A DNA stretch of 64,000 nt. Origin: Bacteroidales bacterium UBA5197. Its GTDB lineage: Bacteria; Bacteroidota; Bacteroidia; Bacteroidales; Lentimicrobiaceae. The notes under the pieces are model-generated. The model did no database searches. It was not told the DNA's origin and was given only the letters and a program-made list of their open reading frames with translations. The first letter of the stretch is position 1, and each line of letters starts with the position of its first letter. The stretch is from the NCBI GenBank assembly GCA_002412885.1, contig DHVX01000042.1, positions 1 to 64,000 of the forward strand. Reading direction: 5' to 3'. Positions 44,091 through 52,987 of this stretch are shown here, one piece after another. A program made the position numbers and the translations under genes.

Positions 44091-45860
44091 TTATCTTGCG
44101 TATCTCCGTTTTCGAAGGAAGAACTGAATCAGTCCGAAAAGGATCACCAATAAAACAGGTCCGGCAGTATTTATCAGTTGCCACATCACCAGATTCTTCG
44201 AAGCTCGTGTTCTGTCAAGTACTCTGAGCTTTAGCTCTCGCGAACGCACCGACATCAGTCCCGTATCATCGCAAAGGTAATTGACGGCATTCAGCATAAA
44301 ATCTTTATTTCCAAAGGTTTGCCCGGTGAATCTGTCATATCCCAACGGATAAGGATTGTAATTGCCGGCACTGAACTGTATCTGATTTTTGATCATATCT
44401 CCATCAGCAATAACAATCATTCGGTTCTCAGGGCTTTTTTCGGTAAAACCTATCTCCGGAGCTTTTGAAATCTCTCCCGGAATGCGGTTGCTGAACAATG
44501 ATTCAAATTCGCCTTCAAGCAGCACAGCAACGGGTTGCGGCGGTTGATTGTAGTCGGCAGGATTGGGTTCGCTTCTCAGTATTTCAAGGCTGATCATCAC
44601 GGGTGTCATTGCAATGCGCGTGTATTCTGAGGTTTTAAGCAAAATTGTTTTCCTGATTCCGGGATTGCCAACGGTGTCGATGCTGCTGATAAATTCAGTA
44701 CGCACCGCATTCAGATTATTGACAATCGGATGCTTTGAAGTAGAAGTTAACACCGGAAAATAAAACCAGGGGAAAAAGCTGTATTGCGGCTGGTTGCCTA
44801 CATTGCCGGTAAAAACAGGAATGGGTAAAGCATTGAGATCCATCAGCAGATTGCTGTTCAATCTGACTCCGTAACGGAACAGCTGGTCGTTCAGGTTGAT
44901 GTCCTGTGTGATGCCCATGGTGCGGTTTGCCGCCTGAATGCTGTCCATGCTTGCAAAAACAGGATCAATCAGCCATAAAACCTTGCCACCTTTCATGATA
45001 AACTGGTCAATGATGAATTTGTCTTTTTCGCTAAAGATGGAATCGGGTTTTGCAATGATGATGGCTTTGTATTTATTTGAAACAGCAAAGCTGCCGTCTT
45101 CACCTTCTTTGCGATCGGTGAGTGCATTCACCTGGCCATCAAGTTTTACCCTGTCAACAATGTAAAAATCAGAAAGTGCTCTTGAAATATCGGCGGTTTC
45201 AAGCCGCGATAATTCTCCGTGTCCTTCGGTGAAAGCAATGCGTGGTTTGCTGGCAGTTCCGAGTTTTCTGATGGCGTTTGAAATGTTATATTCCAATGCC
45301 TGAATGGAATTGTTGATGATTGCATCGGGTGCTGCACCAACCTGTTCTGCCATTAGATTGATGGGTATTTCACGTCCCTTGTGCGAAAGAATTGCACCGG
45401 GAAAAATCCGCTGTTGTTTTTGCCCTTCCTTGGTTCTTACGTTGATATCGGTAGGTTGAATTCCCTGTTGAGCCAATCTCTCGAAAATGTCATTTCGGGT
45501 TTTGGCATCTGATGCGGCAGAAGGATTGATAAATTCATATTCAATGTTATCGCTGAAAGCCCTGAATTCGTCAAGCATTTCACGGGTTGACCGGCTCAGC
45601 ATTTTAAATCCGGCAGGAAATTCACCTTCAAGATATACTTTAAAGTAAAAAATATCGTCGGTTTCTCTGAGCAATTTCTTTGTTGAAGGGGAGAGTGAGT
45701 ATCGTTTTTCGGAAGTAAGGTCGAGCCTGAAATAAATGGCAGAACCTATAATGTTGAGAAAAATAATGATAATCAAACCCAGAAACAGCTGTATAATATT
45801 TGCCCGGCGTACGTCCTTGTAAGAGTTGGTGGTAGGATTCATCTGAAATTCTTTTGACAT
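44091..45860 (-). CDS. gldG: Gliding-motility ABC transporter substrate-binding component GldG
   Basis: A 589-residue protein with an N-terminal membrane helix (~residues 23-45) and a C-terminal one (~560-582), with a large periplasmic region between. After the first helix RLDLTSEKRYSLSPSTKKLL is the GldG signature. IAFTEGHGELSR and IIAKPDSIFSEKDKFIIDQFI belong to the ABC_transp_aux/DUF4350-like domain, and VLWLIDPVFASMDSIQ is also typical. GldA-GldF-GldG form an ABC transporter required for gliding in Flavobacteria; its exact cargo is not settled. It lies 13 bp after gldF. No gldA ATPase is in this window. Confidence 0.9.
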   Translation of the reverse strand: MSKEFQMNPTTNSYKDVRRANIIQLFLGLIIIIFLNIIGSAIYFRLDLTSEKRYSLSPSTKKLLRETDDIFYFKVYLEGEFPAGFKMLSRSTREMLDEFRAFSDNIEYEFINPSAASDAKTRNDIFERLAQQGIQPTDINVRTKEGQKQQRIFPGAILSHKGREIPINLMAEQVGAAPDAIINNSIQALEYNISNAIRKLGTASKPRIAFTEGHGELSRLETADISRALSDFYIVDRVKLDGQVNALTDRKEGEDGSFAVSNKYKAIIIAKPDSIFSEKDKFIIDQFIMKGGKVLWLIDPVFASMDSIQAANRTMGITQDINLNDQLFRYGVRLNSNLLMDLNALPIPVFTGNVGNQPQYSFFPWFYFPVLTSTSKHPIVNNLNAVRTEFISSIDTVGNPGIRKTILLKTSEYTRIAMTPVMISLEILRSEPNPADYNQPPQPVAVLLEGEFESLFSNRIPGEISKAPEIGFTEKSPENRMIVIADGDMIKNQIQFSAGNYNPYPLGYDRFTGQTFGNKDFMLNAVNYLCDDTGLMSVRSRELKLRVLDRTRASKNLVMWQLINTAGPVLLVILFGLIQFFLRKRRYAR

Positions 45861-45873
45861 TTTAAAACCGGGC

Positions 45874-46635
45874 TTATGCTTTCTTTTTTACTGAAACGGT
45901 GTTTTCCCACTTACGGCTTTCGAGTGCCGTTTTGGTCATCATCAGAAAAATAGCAATGAGACTCAGGAAATAGAGCACATCTCTGGTGTCGATTACTCCG
46001 CGGCTCATTGATGTGTAATGGGCCTGTATTCCCAACGAAATGATAAAAAGATCAACTTTCCCGAACAGTGCCAAACCTGCGATAATATCGAAACCCATCA
46101 GCAGAAATCCGCAGATAATCAACGACAACATAAAAGCAACAATCTGATTATCGGTAACTGATGATATGAAAAGACCTATTGCAGCAAAAGCAGAGGCAAG
46201 GAAAATCAGGCCAATGTATGAGCCCCACAATCCGCCCATATCAAGGTTTCCTTTGGGACTTCCCAGCAGATATACCGAAACGGCATAAATTAGCGTAGGC
46301 AGCAAAGCCAGCAAAACCAGGGTTATGCTGGCGAGGTATTTCGAGAAGATAATCTGGAAATCGGTAAGGGGTTTGGTGAGCAGCATTTCTATGGTTCCGC
46401 TGCGTTTTTCGTCGGCAAACGAACGCATGGTAATGGCCGGAATCAAAAACAGAAAAACCATAGGAGCCAGTGCAAACATATTGTCGAGGCTTGCGTACCC
46501 GAAATCGATGATGTTAAATCCCATAGGAAAAACCCAAAGAAAGAGTCCGTTGATCAACAGAAAAACAATGACAGCTATGTACCCGATCAACGAGTTTAAA
46601 AAGCTGAAAATTTCTTTTTTATAAAGGGTAAACAT
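45874..46635 (-). CDS. gldF: Gliding-motility ABC transporter permease GldF
   Basis: A 253-residue ABC-2 type permease with six membrane helices. MFTLYKKEIFSFLNSLIGYI is the standard GldF start, and ITMRSFADEKRSGTIEMLLTKPLTD is the cytoplasmic coupling segment of this family. The ATG at 46635 is preferred over one 27 bp upstream. It forms the membrane channel for the GldA ATPase with GldG as the periplasmic partner. First gene of gldF-gldG. Confidence 0.92.
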   Translation of the reverse strand: MFTLYKKEIFSFLNSLIGYIAVIVFLLINGLFLWVFPMGFNIIDFGYASLDNMFALAPMVFLFLIPAITMRSFADEKRSGTIEMLLTKPLTDFQIIFSKYLASITLVLLALLPTLIYAVSVYLLGSPKGNLDMGGLWGSYIGLIFLASAFAAIGLFISSVTDNQIVAFMLSLIICGFLLMGFDIIAGLALFGKVDLFIISLGIQAHYTSMSRGVIDTRDVLYFLSLIAIFLMMTKTALESRKWENTVSVKKKA

Positions 46636-46745
46636 AGTAAATGAAAAGCTTAAACACCGCATTTACGGGGCTGCTAAATTACTCAAATTTATGAATTGGG
46701 GCAAGGAATGATGGATCAGTAAGGGCCTGAAGGTGTTAAAATATC

Positions 46746-47531
46746 TTAACCTTCAAATTCAATCAGAACCACATCGTCGATATTCAAGCCGAGCAGGCTG
46801 GCTGCATTTCCTCTGTTTATGGCAATTTCGAGATAGCCGGTTGTGCTGGGAAGCAAGGCAATTTCACCATCCGGAACGTCGCTGTATGCACTTCGCAGCT
46901 GATTAATCTGATGTTTGCGGCCTTTGATGTTGATCGCGAATTTTCTTTTCATTCCGGTATCTTCAAGCTCGGCAAGGGTAATATTGAGGAAAACATTTTC
47001 GTAATTGTCGATATACATAACCCTACCTGCCAATGTATTGCCGTTTACCTGCGATTTCATGCTGATGAGTGCTTTCAGATCGGTGTGCAGGTTGCCCAGT
47101 TCTTCCAGCTCCCCGCCCTGCGCAAGATGAACGGCGGCTTTCACAAAACGGTCGCGGGTTGAGAAAGTGAAATAACCCGAGTCCTGCGGAATTTCAATTT
47201 CAACGATTTTGTCGGGAAGTGCATCAAACATCAGGGTAAAAATGCCATTATCAGTGCCGATAAAATAATGTCCCTGATAAAGCAGGGCAATGTGAGGGGT
47301 TTGTTCTGATTCCTCGGTATTGATGCCAACAATGTGAATGCTGCCTTTCGGGAAACCGGGATAAGCATTGCGAAGGACAAATGAGCCCTGTTTTACATTG
47401 AATGGTGAAATGTTGTGTGAAATATCCACAATTCTGGCTTCGGGCAATTTGCTCAGAATGGCACCCTTCACAGCTCCGACGTAGTGATCGCGGAGTCCCC
47501 AGTCGGAGGTAAGTGTTATTACAGGTGTCAT
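46746..47531 (-). CDS. S-adenosyl-L-methionine hydroxide adenosyltransferase family protein
   Basis: The 261-residue protein (DUF62/SAM_HAT) catalyses cleavage of SAM to adenosine and methionine with water or hydroxide. N-terminal domain: ITLTSDWGLRDHYVGAVKGAI with the conserved Asp, then VDISHNISPFNVKQGSFVLRN and GTDNGIFTL. C-terminal domain: NYENVFLNI with the conserved N-F. The halogenase relatives (fluorinase, chlorinase) use the same fold but have a substituted active site with a 23-residue loop not seen here. Possibly limits SAM levels. It lies 110 bp upstream of gldF, same strand. Confidence 0.9.
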   Translation of the reverse strand: MTPVITLTSDWGLRDHYVGAVKGAILSKLPEARIVDISHNISPFNVKQGSFVLRNAYPGFPKGSIHIVGINTEESEQTPHIALLYQGHYFIGTDNGIFTLMFDALPDKIVEIEIPQDSGYFTFSTRDRFVKAAVHLAQGGELEELGNLHTDLKALISMKSQVNGNTLAGRVMYIDNYENVFLNITLAELEDTGMKRKFAINIKGRKHQINQLRSAYSDVPDGEIALLPSTTGYLEIAINRGNAASLLGLNIDDVVLIEFEG

Positions 47532-47689
47532 ATTTGCGGATAGATTGCAGTTGATTAAGTAATGTTTATCATACCTTTATCAGGAAGAAAGAACCATTGG
47601 TTTTGCAAAATTACATTATCCATTCATGAAACCAACTAAGTTTGTGTTTATTGGTGATAAATAATTGGATGAGTAGTGTTTCGATTCGA

Positions 47690-47745
47690 GATGCACTCTC
47701 CCCAATCCCCGTGTCCCTCAGTCTCCTGGTCTCCCTGTCTTTTAA
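47690..47745. repeat. Polypyrimidine CTCCC/TCTCC-rich tract
   Basis: The plus strand reads CACTCTCCCCAATCCCCGTG then TCCCTCAGTCTCCTGGTCTC and CCTGTCTTTT. The region is strongly strand-biased (C and T), repetitive, and differs in base composition from its surroundings. Function unknown; it ends ~50 bp before the Dabb gene start. Confidence 0.5.
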
Positions 47746-47797
47746 TCTGTGGTAGCCCGGTCTATTGAATTTCTTAAATTTGCCCCAAAACTATATT

Positions 47798-48100
47798 ATG
47801 ATCAGGCACATTGTTTTTCTTAAAAATCAGGGTTTACTGAACCAGGATGATCATGCTGAAGTTGTCAGAGAAGTAAAATCGCAGCTCGAGCTTCTCCCGG
47901 CAATTATTCCGGGAATTGATTTCTTCGAAGTTCATCATGTGCTTCCAATCGATGCTTTATCTCCCGATCTTGTGATTGTCAGTGAGTTTGCTGATATGGA
48001 TGCCCTAAAAGCTTATCTGTTTCATCCGGCTCACCTGGCTTTTGTGGAATGGAATAAAAATAAATGCCCGAAACTTGCTGCTGCCGATAGCCTTTTTTAA
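47798..48100 (+). CDS. Dabb (stress-responsive A/B barrel) family protein
   Basis: The 100-residue protein starts MIRHIVFLKNQG; the ATG at 47798 is preferred over one 33 bp upstream because the domain begins there. LELLPAIIPGIDFFEVHHV and DLVIVSEFADMDALKAYLFHPAHLAF are the two halves of the ferredoxin-like Dabb barrel, with the conserved PxHxxF block. Members are often small cytoplasmic homodimers with no defined enzymatic role. A -7 box TAAATTTG (47775-47782) is 16 bp before the start. Confidence 0.88.
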   Translation: MIRHIVFLKNQGLLNQDDHAEVVREVKSQLELLPAIIPGIDFFEVHHVLPIDALSPDLVIVSEFADMDALKAYLFHPAHLAFVEWNKNKCPKLAAADSLF

Positions 48101-48187
48101 TTTTAACGGGTGATTCATGCGACTTATGGATGTATCTTTCGGCAGGGTTTTTGTTGATTTTTGCTCTCTCTATTTTACTTTTCTGTT

Positions 48188-48598
48188 ATGAAAAAGCTAC
48201 AATTTCTATTTCTTGCATTTCTCGTTCTTGCCTTGGTTTCTTGTAAACTCGACGGAGAAAATTACTCACGTTATTATGAATTTGTCAACATCGATGAGAC
48301 CATCATACAGGACAGCGCCACTGTTGGCGATACCGTTGGTATTTATGTGCTGGCAGGTGCTCCAAATGGCTGCTGGTCCAATCTGGTTATAAATTATTAT
48401 CCCTATAACGACACCATCTATCTTATAAATTCCGTCGGATTTTATGAGTCATACGATGGCATTTGTCCTGAAATATATGTAACGAAGGACAGTACTTTTA
48501 AATTTATTGCCGATACTGCCGGTACTTATATCTTTGCTTCGCAATCGCGCACAAAACCTGCAAAATTTGATACATTGGTTGTTGTGAATCAGAGGTAA
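48188..48598 (+). CDS. Small lipoprotein, unknown function
   Basis: A 136-residue protein with a signal peptide MKKLQFLFLAFLVLALVSCK, whose LVSC is a clear lipobox, so it is lipid-anchored by the Lgt/LspA pathway. The mature part is short, acidic and beta-rich, with several Tyr residues and a repeated DT/TDT pattern; it resembles a single small beta-sandwich but I recognise no named family. The start at 48188 is set by the signal peptide. It follows the Dabb gene by 87 bp. Confidence 0.75.
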   Translation: MKKLQFLFLAFLVLALVSCKLDGENYSRYYEFVNIDETIIQDSATVGDTVGIYVLAGAPNGCWSNLVINYYPYNDTIYLINSVGFYESYDGICPEIYVTKDSTFKFIADTAGTYIFASQSRTKPAKFDTLVVVNQR

Positions 48599-48654
48599 GT
48601 CTGCAGTTTTATACCAATGTTGCTTAGTTGAGATTTAGAAACTGATAATAAATA

Positions 48655-48773
48655 TCCTTCGACTCCGCTCAGGATGACTTCGTATTTGATTGATAATGAA
48701 TTTATTAAAATGTAATAACGCTACTACAGCACGAATGTCACACTGAGCGGAGGTCGAAGTGTTTTAACGCATA
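48655..48773 (+). repeat. Asymmetric palindromic element, copy 4
   Basis: Alpha end TCCTTCGACTCCGCTCAGGA plus TGAC (48655-48678) at left, beta end GTCACACTGAGCGGAGGTCG then AAGTGTTTTAACG (48737-48769) at right. Same orientation as copy 2. The inner sequence includes TTCGTATTTGATTGATAATG, similar to copy 2. It occupies part of a 328-bp gap. Confidence 0.85.
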
Positions 48774-48926
48774 GTCGCAGACATTTATTAATAAACGGCA
48801 CTATCTTTCACACCCTTATTTCACTCCCCTGAAAAATTCATATGTTTATTCAGGGAATTTACTATTTTAGTGACCTTAAACTTTTATAGATATTGCTATT
48901 TTGACCACTCAAATTAATCGTCAGGT

Positions 48927-50165
48927 ATGAAAAATGTTGCGGCTCCCATTGCTCCGGGCGGAAGACTTATTTTGCTGGATATTCTCAGAGGTTTTGCCAT
49001 TTTTGGGATTTTGATGGTGAATATGAAGTTATTTTTTAGCCCCATCGCCGGCATGTTATTGAAACCTGACGCTGACCTGCCCCTGCTTGTCCTTCTGCCG
49101 GATTTGCTGATAAGATTTCTTTTTGAAGGGAAATTCTACATCATTTTTTCTCTGCTTTTTGGTTATGGATTCTGGATATTTATGAACAAACAGCTGGAAT
49201 CAGGAAGCATTCTGCCAATATTCAGACGCAGACTCTTTGTCTTGCTGATGTTTGGGATTCTCCATATTCTGCTGCTGTGGGCTGGCGATATTCTCTTCTT
49301 TTACGCACTTTTCGGGTTTATTCTTCTTCTTTTCAGGAAATCATCGAACCGGAAAATTGCCATCTGGGCCATTATTCTGATTCTGATTCCACCGATTGTG
49401 GTAACCTTCTCTTGGGGTATGCTGGTCCTGGGTGCATCGGTACCTGAAGGGAAAGCTGCAATTGATGCCTCTATGGTCGAAAGCTTTCGGACAATTCAGG
49501 AACTGATTGAGAGGGCTAATCATATTTACAGCAACGGAAGTTTTTACGAAATTATAAATATCAGGCTTGCTGAATGGCGTATGTTACTGCCCGCACTGCT
49601 CTTCTTTTATCCTGCCGTTCTGGGTGTTTTCCTGTTGGGAATGGTCGCTGCCAGAAAAGGCTTTGCCGAGCCAACTGCCGGTAGTTTGTCTTTTTACAAA
49701 CGTGTCTGGATCTGGAGTCTTTTGGTGGGCGTTATTTGTGAAAGCTTTTTTACATATGCATCTCTTTATGCAGACATGATGGCACCCAACGGGTTTTCTG
49801 CACTTGCATCTTTGGCGCATGCAATTGGTGCTCCGGCACTTACCCTGTTTTATATTTCTTCGGTAATCACGCTTTATAAAAAAGGATTTCTTTGCGGATT
49901 ATGGAATGCACTGGTGCCGGTCGGGCGAATGGCACTTACCAATTATCTGATGCAGTCTGTAATTTGTACCACAATTTTCTATTCCTATGGATTTGGATAT
50001 TTCGGGAAATTTACAACCCTCGATGGAGTAATTCTGGTTCTTGTAATTTTCGGATTCCAGATATTTTTCAGCAGATACTGGCTTTCCAGATTCCGCTTCG
50101 GGCCAATGGAATGGCTATGGAGACGGCTGACATATCTCTCGCCACAACCCATGAGGAAGCGGTGA
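48927..50165 (+). CDS. DUF418 multi-pass membrane protein
   Basis: The 412-residue protein has about ten membrane helices. The N-terminus RLILLDILRGFAIFGILMVNM is the DUF418/acyltransferase-3-like start, and the C-terminal DUF418 domain begins near residue 240 with LSFYKRVWIW and includes GRMALTNYLMQSVI and QIFFSRYWLSRFRFGPMEWLWR, the defining motif. Related proteins have been linked to membrane acyltransferase-like functions, but none is proven for this group. The substrate is unknown. It stands alone, on the same strand as the secreted protein that follows 101 bp later. Confidence 0.85.
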   Translation: MKNVAAPIAPGGRLILLDILRGFAIFGILMVNMKLFFSPIAGMLLKPDADLPLLVLLPDLLIRFLFEGKFYIIFSLLFGYGFWIFMNKQLESGSILPIFRRRLFVLLMFGILHILLLWAGDILFFYALFGFILLLFRKSSNRKIAIWAIILILIPPIVVTFSWGMLVLGASVPEGKAAIDASMVESFRTIQELIERANHIYSNGSFYEIINIRLAEWRMLLPALLFFYPAVLGVFLLGMVAARKGFAEPTAGSLSFYKRVWIWSLLVGVICESFFTYASLYADMMAPNGFSALASLAHAIGAPALTLFYISSVITLYKKGFLCGLWNALVPVGRMALTNYLMQSVICTTIFYSYGFGYFGKFTTLDGVILVLVIFGFQIFFSRYWLSRFRFGPMEWLWRRLTYLSPQPMRKR

Positions 50166-50266
50166 GCGGTTGATTATTTTGTGAAAAAATGCATCAATCC
50201 TTCATTCACTGATATTTCGTATTTTTGGTGAAAAGAAAGTTTCTTCCAACACTTTAACAGATTTTT

Positions 50267-52870
50267 ATGAAAACGAATTTCTCCCGGGTATTTCCCATTC
50301 TGTTTCCCTTACTGATATTGTCTGTTTTTGCTCTTTTCGTGCAACAAAGCAACAACCATAATGATAAACATGAGAATTTCATGCTCAAGCGCACCGGGCT
50401 TGAAAAGGAACCCGGCTATCTTCCTAGCGATTGGCTTTCAAGGCAAAGGGCTTATCCTCATGGGAGGATAAAGTCAGAATACTTTTTGAAAGCTGTTCGC
50501 GACGCACAGGCAATGCACAGCAATGCAACGCGCAGCAGTTATACCTGGGAATTGGCCGGACCCTTGAACATAGGAGGCCGGATAACTGACATTGAAGTTC
50601 CGGCAGGCTCATTTTCAACCATATATGTGGGCGCCGCATCCGGTGGAATATTCAAAACGATTGACTCAGGAAATTCATGGGTAAATATTTTCAATGATGC
50701 AGCCACCATTTCTATCGGAGACCTTGCTGTTGGAACCACAAATACAAACCTGATTTATGCCGGCACCGGAGAAGCCAATGCTTCAAGCCAAAGTTTCAGA
50801 GGCGATGGAATCTACAAATCAACCGATGGCGGTGACTCCTGGACACATTCAGGGCTTGATGAAACCGCTTACTTTGGCCGTATTATTATAGATTATGAGA
50901 ATGAGGAAAGGGTATTTGCTGCGGCATGTGGCAATTTGTTTTCACCGGATGAGCACCGCGGAATCTACAGAACCACCGATGGCGGCTCAAGCTGGGAGCA
51001 GGTGCTGTTTATCAGCGATTCAACTTCCGGAATTGATCTGGTGCAGCATCCCACCAATCCAGATATTCTTTACGCAGCTATGTGGGAACGTATGCGCGGG
51101 TTAAATTACCGCCGCTCTTTCGGCCAGACCTCAGGCATATGGAAAACCATTGATGGCGGAGATACCTGGACGGAATTACTCACCGGTTTGCCAAAAGGAA
51201 ACGATGTTGGACGCATCGGGCTTGCACTTTCTCCTTCAGATCCTTCCCGCCTTTATGCTTTTTACGACAACCGTTCTGAAGTGGCAGTTTACCGCACAAA
51301 CAATAGCGGAAACAATTGGTCGAGAACCAACGACAATGCCGTACAGGGAATGAATAGTTCATTTGGCTGGTATTTTGGGCAGGTCAGGGTTCACCCGCAG
51401 ATACCCGATATCATCTACCTGCTGGGTGTTGATCTTTTCCATTCTACCGACGGCGGAAACACTTATATCCAACTTGCCGGATATTACAATATGGAAGAAA
51501 TTCATGTTGACCATCATGCCATGTACATCCACCCTGTCACCGGCAGAATAATAGAAGGCAATGACGGAGGATTATATTTCAGTGATGATCTGGGAAACAG
51601 CTGGACATGGATCAACAATATTCCGATAACTCAGTTTTATGATATAGAAATCGATTATCTGAATCCTCAGCGAATTTACGGTGGTACTCAGGACAATAAT
51701 ACAATAAAAACCGCCACCGGAAATCTTGATGACTGGTATCCTATCCTTGGCGGAGATGGTTTCTATTCTTTGGTCGATTATACCCGATCCAATGTGGTTT
51801 ATGCTGAATATCAGTGGGGAATGCTTCATAAGTCAACAAATTCAGGAAACTCGATGAATTATATCGCGGGCTATTGGGAAAGCGATAGAGTGAACTGGTC
51901 GGCACCGGTAATTATGCATCCAACCGAACCGAATACCTTGTATTTCGGAACTTACAGGATATGGAAAACTACCAATGGCGGAAGCTCATGGAATGCTGTA
52001 AGTCAGGATCTTACCAATGGTGACGATGGAAGTACTTTTCACACCATTGCTACACTTGGAATATCATCGGTTGATCCCAACATTGTGCTTGCAGGCACCG
52101 ATGATGGCCGGGTACATATCAGTGTAAACGGAGGGCTTCTCTGGAATGACATCAGTACCGGTTTGCCCGACAGGTGGATAACCCGCGTGGCGGCTGATCC
52201 TTTTGACGCAAACACCATTTTTGCTACCTGCTCCGGTTTCAGGTGGGATGAACCTTTGGCACATGTTTACCGGTCAACAAACCTGGGACAAACCTGGCAA
52301 CCGATCAGTGCGAATCTTCCTGAAATTCCGGTGAATGCTTTTGTAGCTGATCCTACAAAACCAGGAAGATACTTTATTGGCACAGATGCCGGTGTTTTTA
52401 TGACCAAAGATTACGGCGCAAGCTGGGAAAGCATGAATATGGGTCTGGGTAATGTTCCCGTTACTGCCATGAAGATTCACGATACTGAGCAAATGCTGGT
52501 AATCGGAACTTATGGTTTGTCGGCCTACCGCCTCGATCTTACTGAACTGAGTGTAGATGTTTCAAGTGTTGCAGCGCCTTCTTCAGGGCTAACATTTGCA
52601 GCCATTTATCCCTCACCGGCAATAGCAGGACAGGTTGGTGAAGTATGGCTCAGCATAGGATCTTCATCTGCAAATCAGGCAGGTTTCAGTCTTACTGATG
52701 CATCGGGCAGATTAATAACCACAGCATCAGGCATCAATCTGAAGGCCGGCATCAATTCGCTGAATCTCAGTCAGGTGTTTGGCAGTTTGCCTGCTCTCAG
52801 AAAAGGATACTATTTTATCAGGGTTTACTCAGGTAATCAGTCGGCTGTAAAACGATTGCTGATTGTGTGA
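50267..52870 (+). CDS. Large secreted BNR/sortilin-like beta-propeller with T9SS domain
   Basis: An 867-residue protein. Residues 1-28 are a hydrophobic signal segment. From ~85 to ~760 it has repeated Asp-box blades: ASGGIFKTIDSGNSWVN, GIYKSTDGGDSWTH, YRTTDGGSSWEQV, GIWKTIDGGDTWTEL, WKTTNGGSSWNAV and others, in the layout of VPS10/sortilin-like and xyloglucanase-like double propellers. WELAGPLNIGGRITDI is the family start of bacterial VPS10-like proteins. The last ~95 residues, from IYPSPAIAG to KRLLIV, form a T9SS sorting domain. Glycoside hydrolase activity is possible but no catalytic residues can be asserted. A hairpin at 52933-52967 follows. Confidence 0.85.
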   Translation: MKTNFSRVFPILFPLLILSVFALFVQQSNNHNDKHENFMLKRTGLEKEPGYLPSDWLSRQRAYPHGRIKSEYFLKAVRDAQAMHSNATRSSYTWELAGPLNIGGRITDIEVPAGSFSTIYVGAASGGIFKTIDSGNSWVNIFNDAATISIGDLAVGTTNTNLIYAGTGEANASSQSFRGDGIYKSTDGGDSWTHSGLDETAYFGRIIIDYENEERVFAAACGNLFSPDEHRGIYRTTDGGSSWEQVLFISDSTSGIDLVQHPTNPDILYAAMWERMRGLNYRRSFGQTSGIWKTIDGGDTWTELLTGLPKGNDVGRIGLALSPSDPSRLYAFYDNRSEVAVYRTNNSGNNWSRTNDNAVQGMNSSFGWYFGQVRVHPQIPDIIYLLGVDLFHSTDGGNTYIQLAGYYNMEEIHVDHHAMYIHPVTGRIIEGNDGGLYFSDDLGNSWTWINNIPITQFYDIEIDYLNPQRIYGGTQDNNTIKTATGNLDDWYPILGGDGFYSLVDYTRSNVVYAEYQWGMLHKSTNSGNSMNYIAGYWESDRVNWSAPVIMHPTEPNTLYFGTYRIWKTTNGGSSWNAVSQDLTNGDDGSTFHTIATLGISSVDPNIVLAGTDDGRVHISVNGGLLWNDISTGLPDRWITRVAADPFDANTIFATCSGFRWDEPLAHVYRSTNLGQTWQPISANLPEIPVNAFVADPTKPGRYFIGTDAGVFMTKDYGASWESMNMGLGNVPVTAMKIHDTEQMLVIGTYGLSAYRLDLTELSVDVSSVAAPSSGLTFAAIYPSPAIAGQVGEVWLSIGSSSANQAGFSLTDASGRLITTASGINLKAGINSLNLSQVFGSLPALRKGYYFIRVYSGNQSAVKRLLIV

Positions 52871-52932
52871 AACTGATCTTTTGTGTTGGGTAAAAGGACG
52901 AATAACGCGTTGATGATTTTGCTCTAAAAATA

Positions 52933-52967
52933 CATGATAATCTGAAATTTGATTTCAGATTATCATG
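52933..52967. terminator. Perfect 16-bp hairpin between convergent genes
   Basis: CATGATAATCTGAAAT (52933-52948), loop TTG, and its full complement (52952-52967) lie between the ends of two convergent genes. No long T-run follows, so it may be a weak bidirectional terminator or mRNA-stabilising hairpin. Confidence 0.6.
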
Positions 52968-52987
52968 ATAAAAAGTAAAGCCTTGAT

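Noticed and set aside
46746..47531. Fluorinase or chlorinase
   Set aside because: The sequence lacks the extra loop of the halogenases and fits the common SAM-hydroxide adenosyltransferase group.
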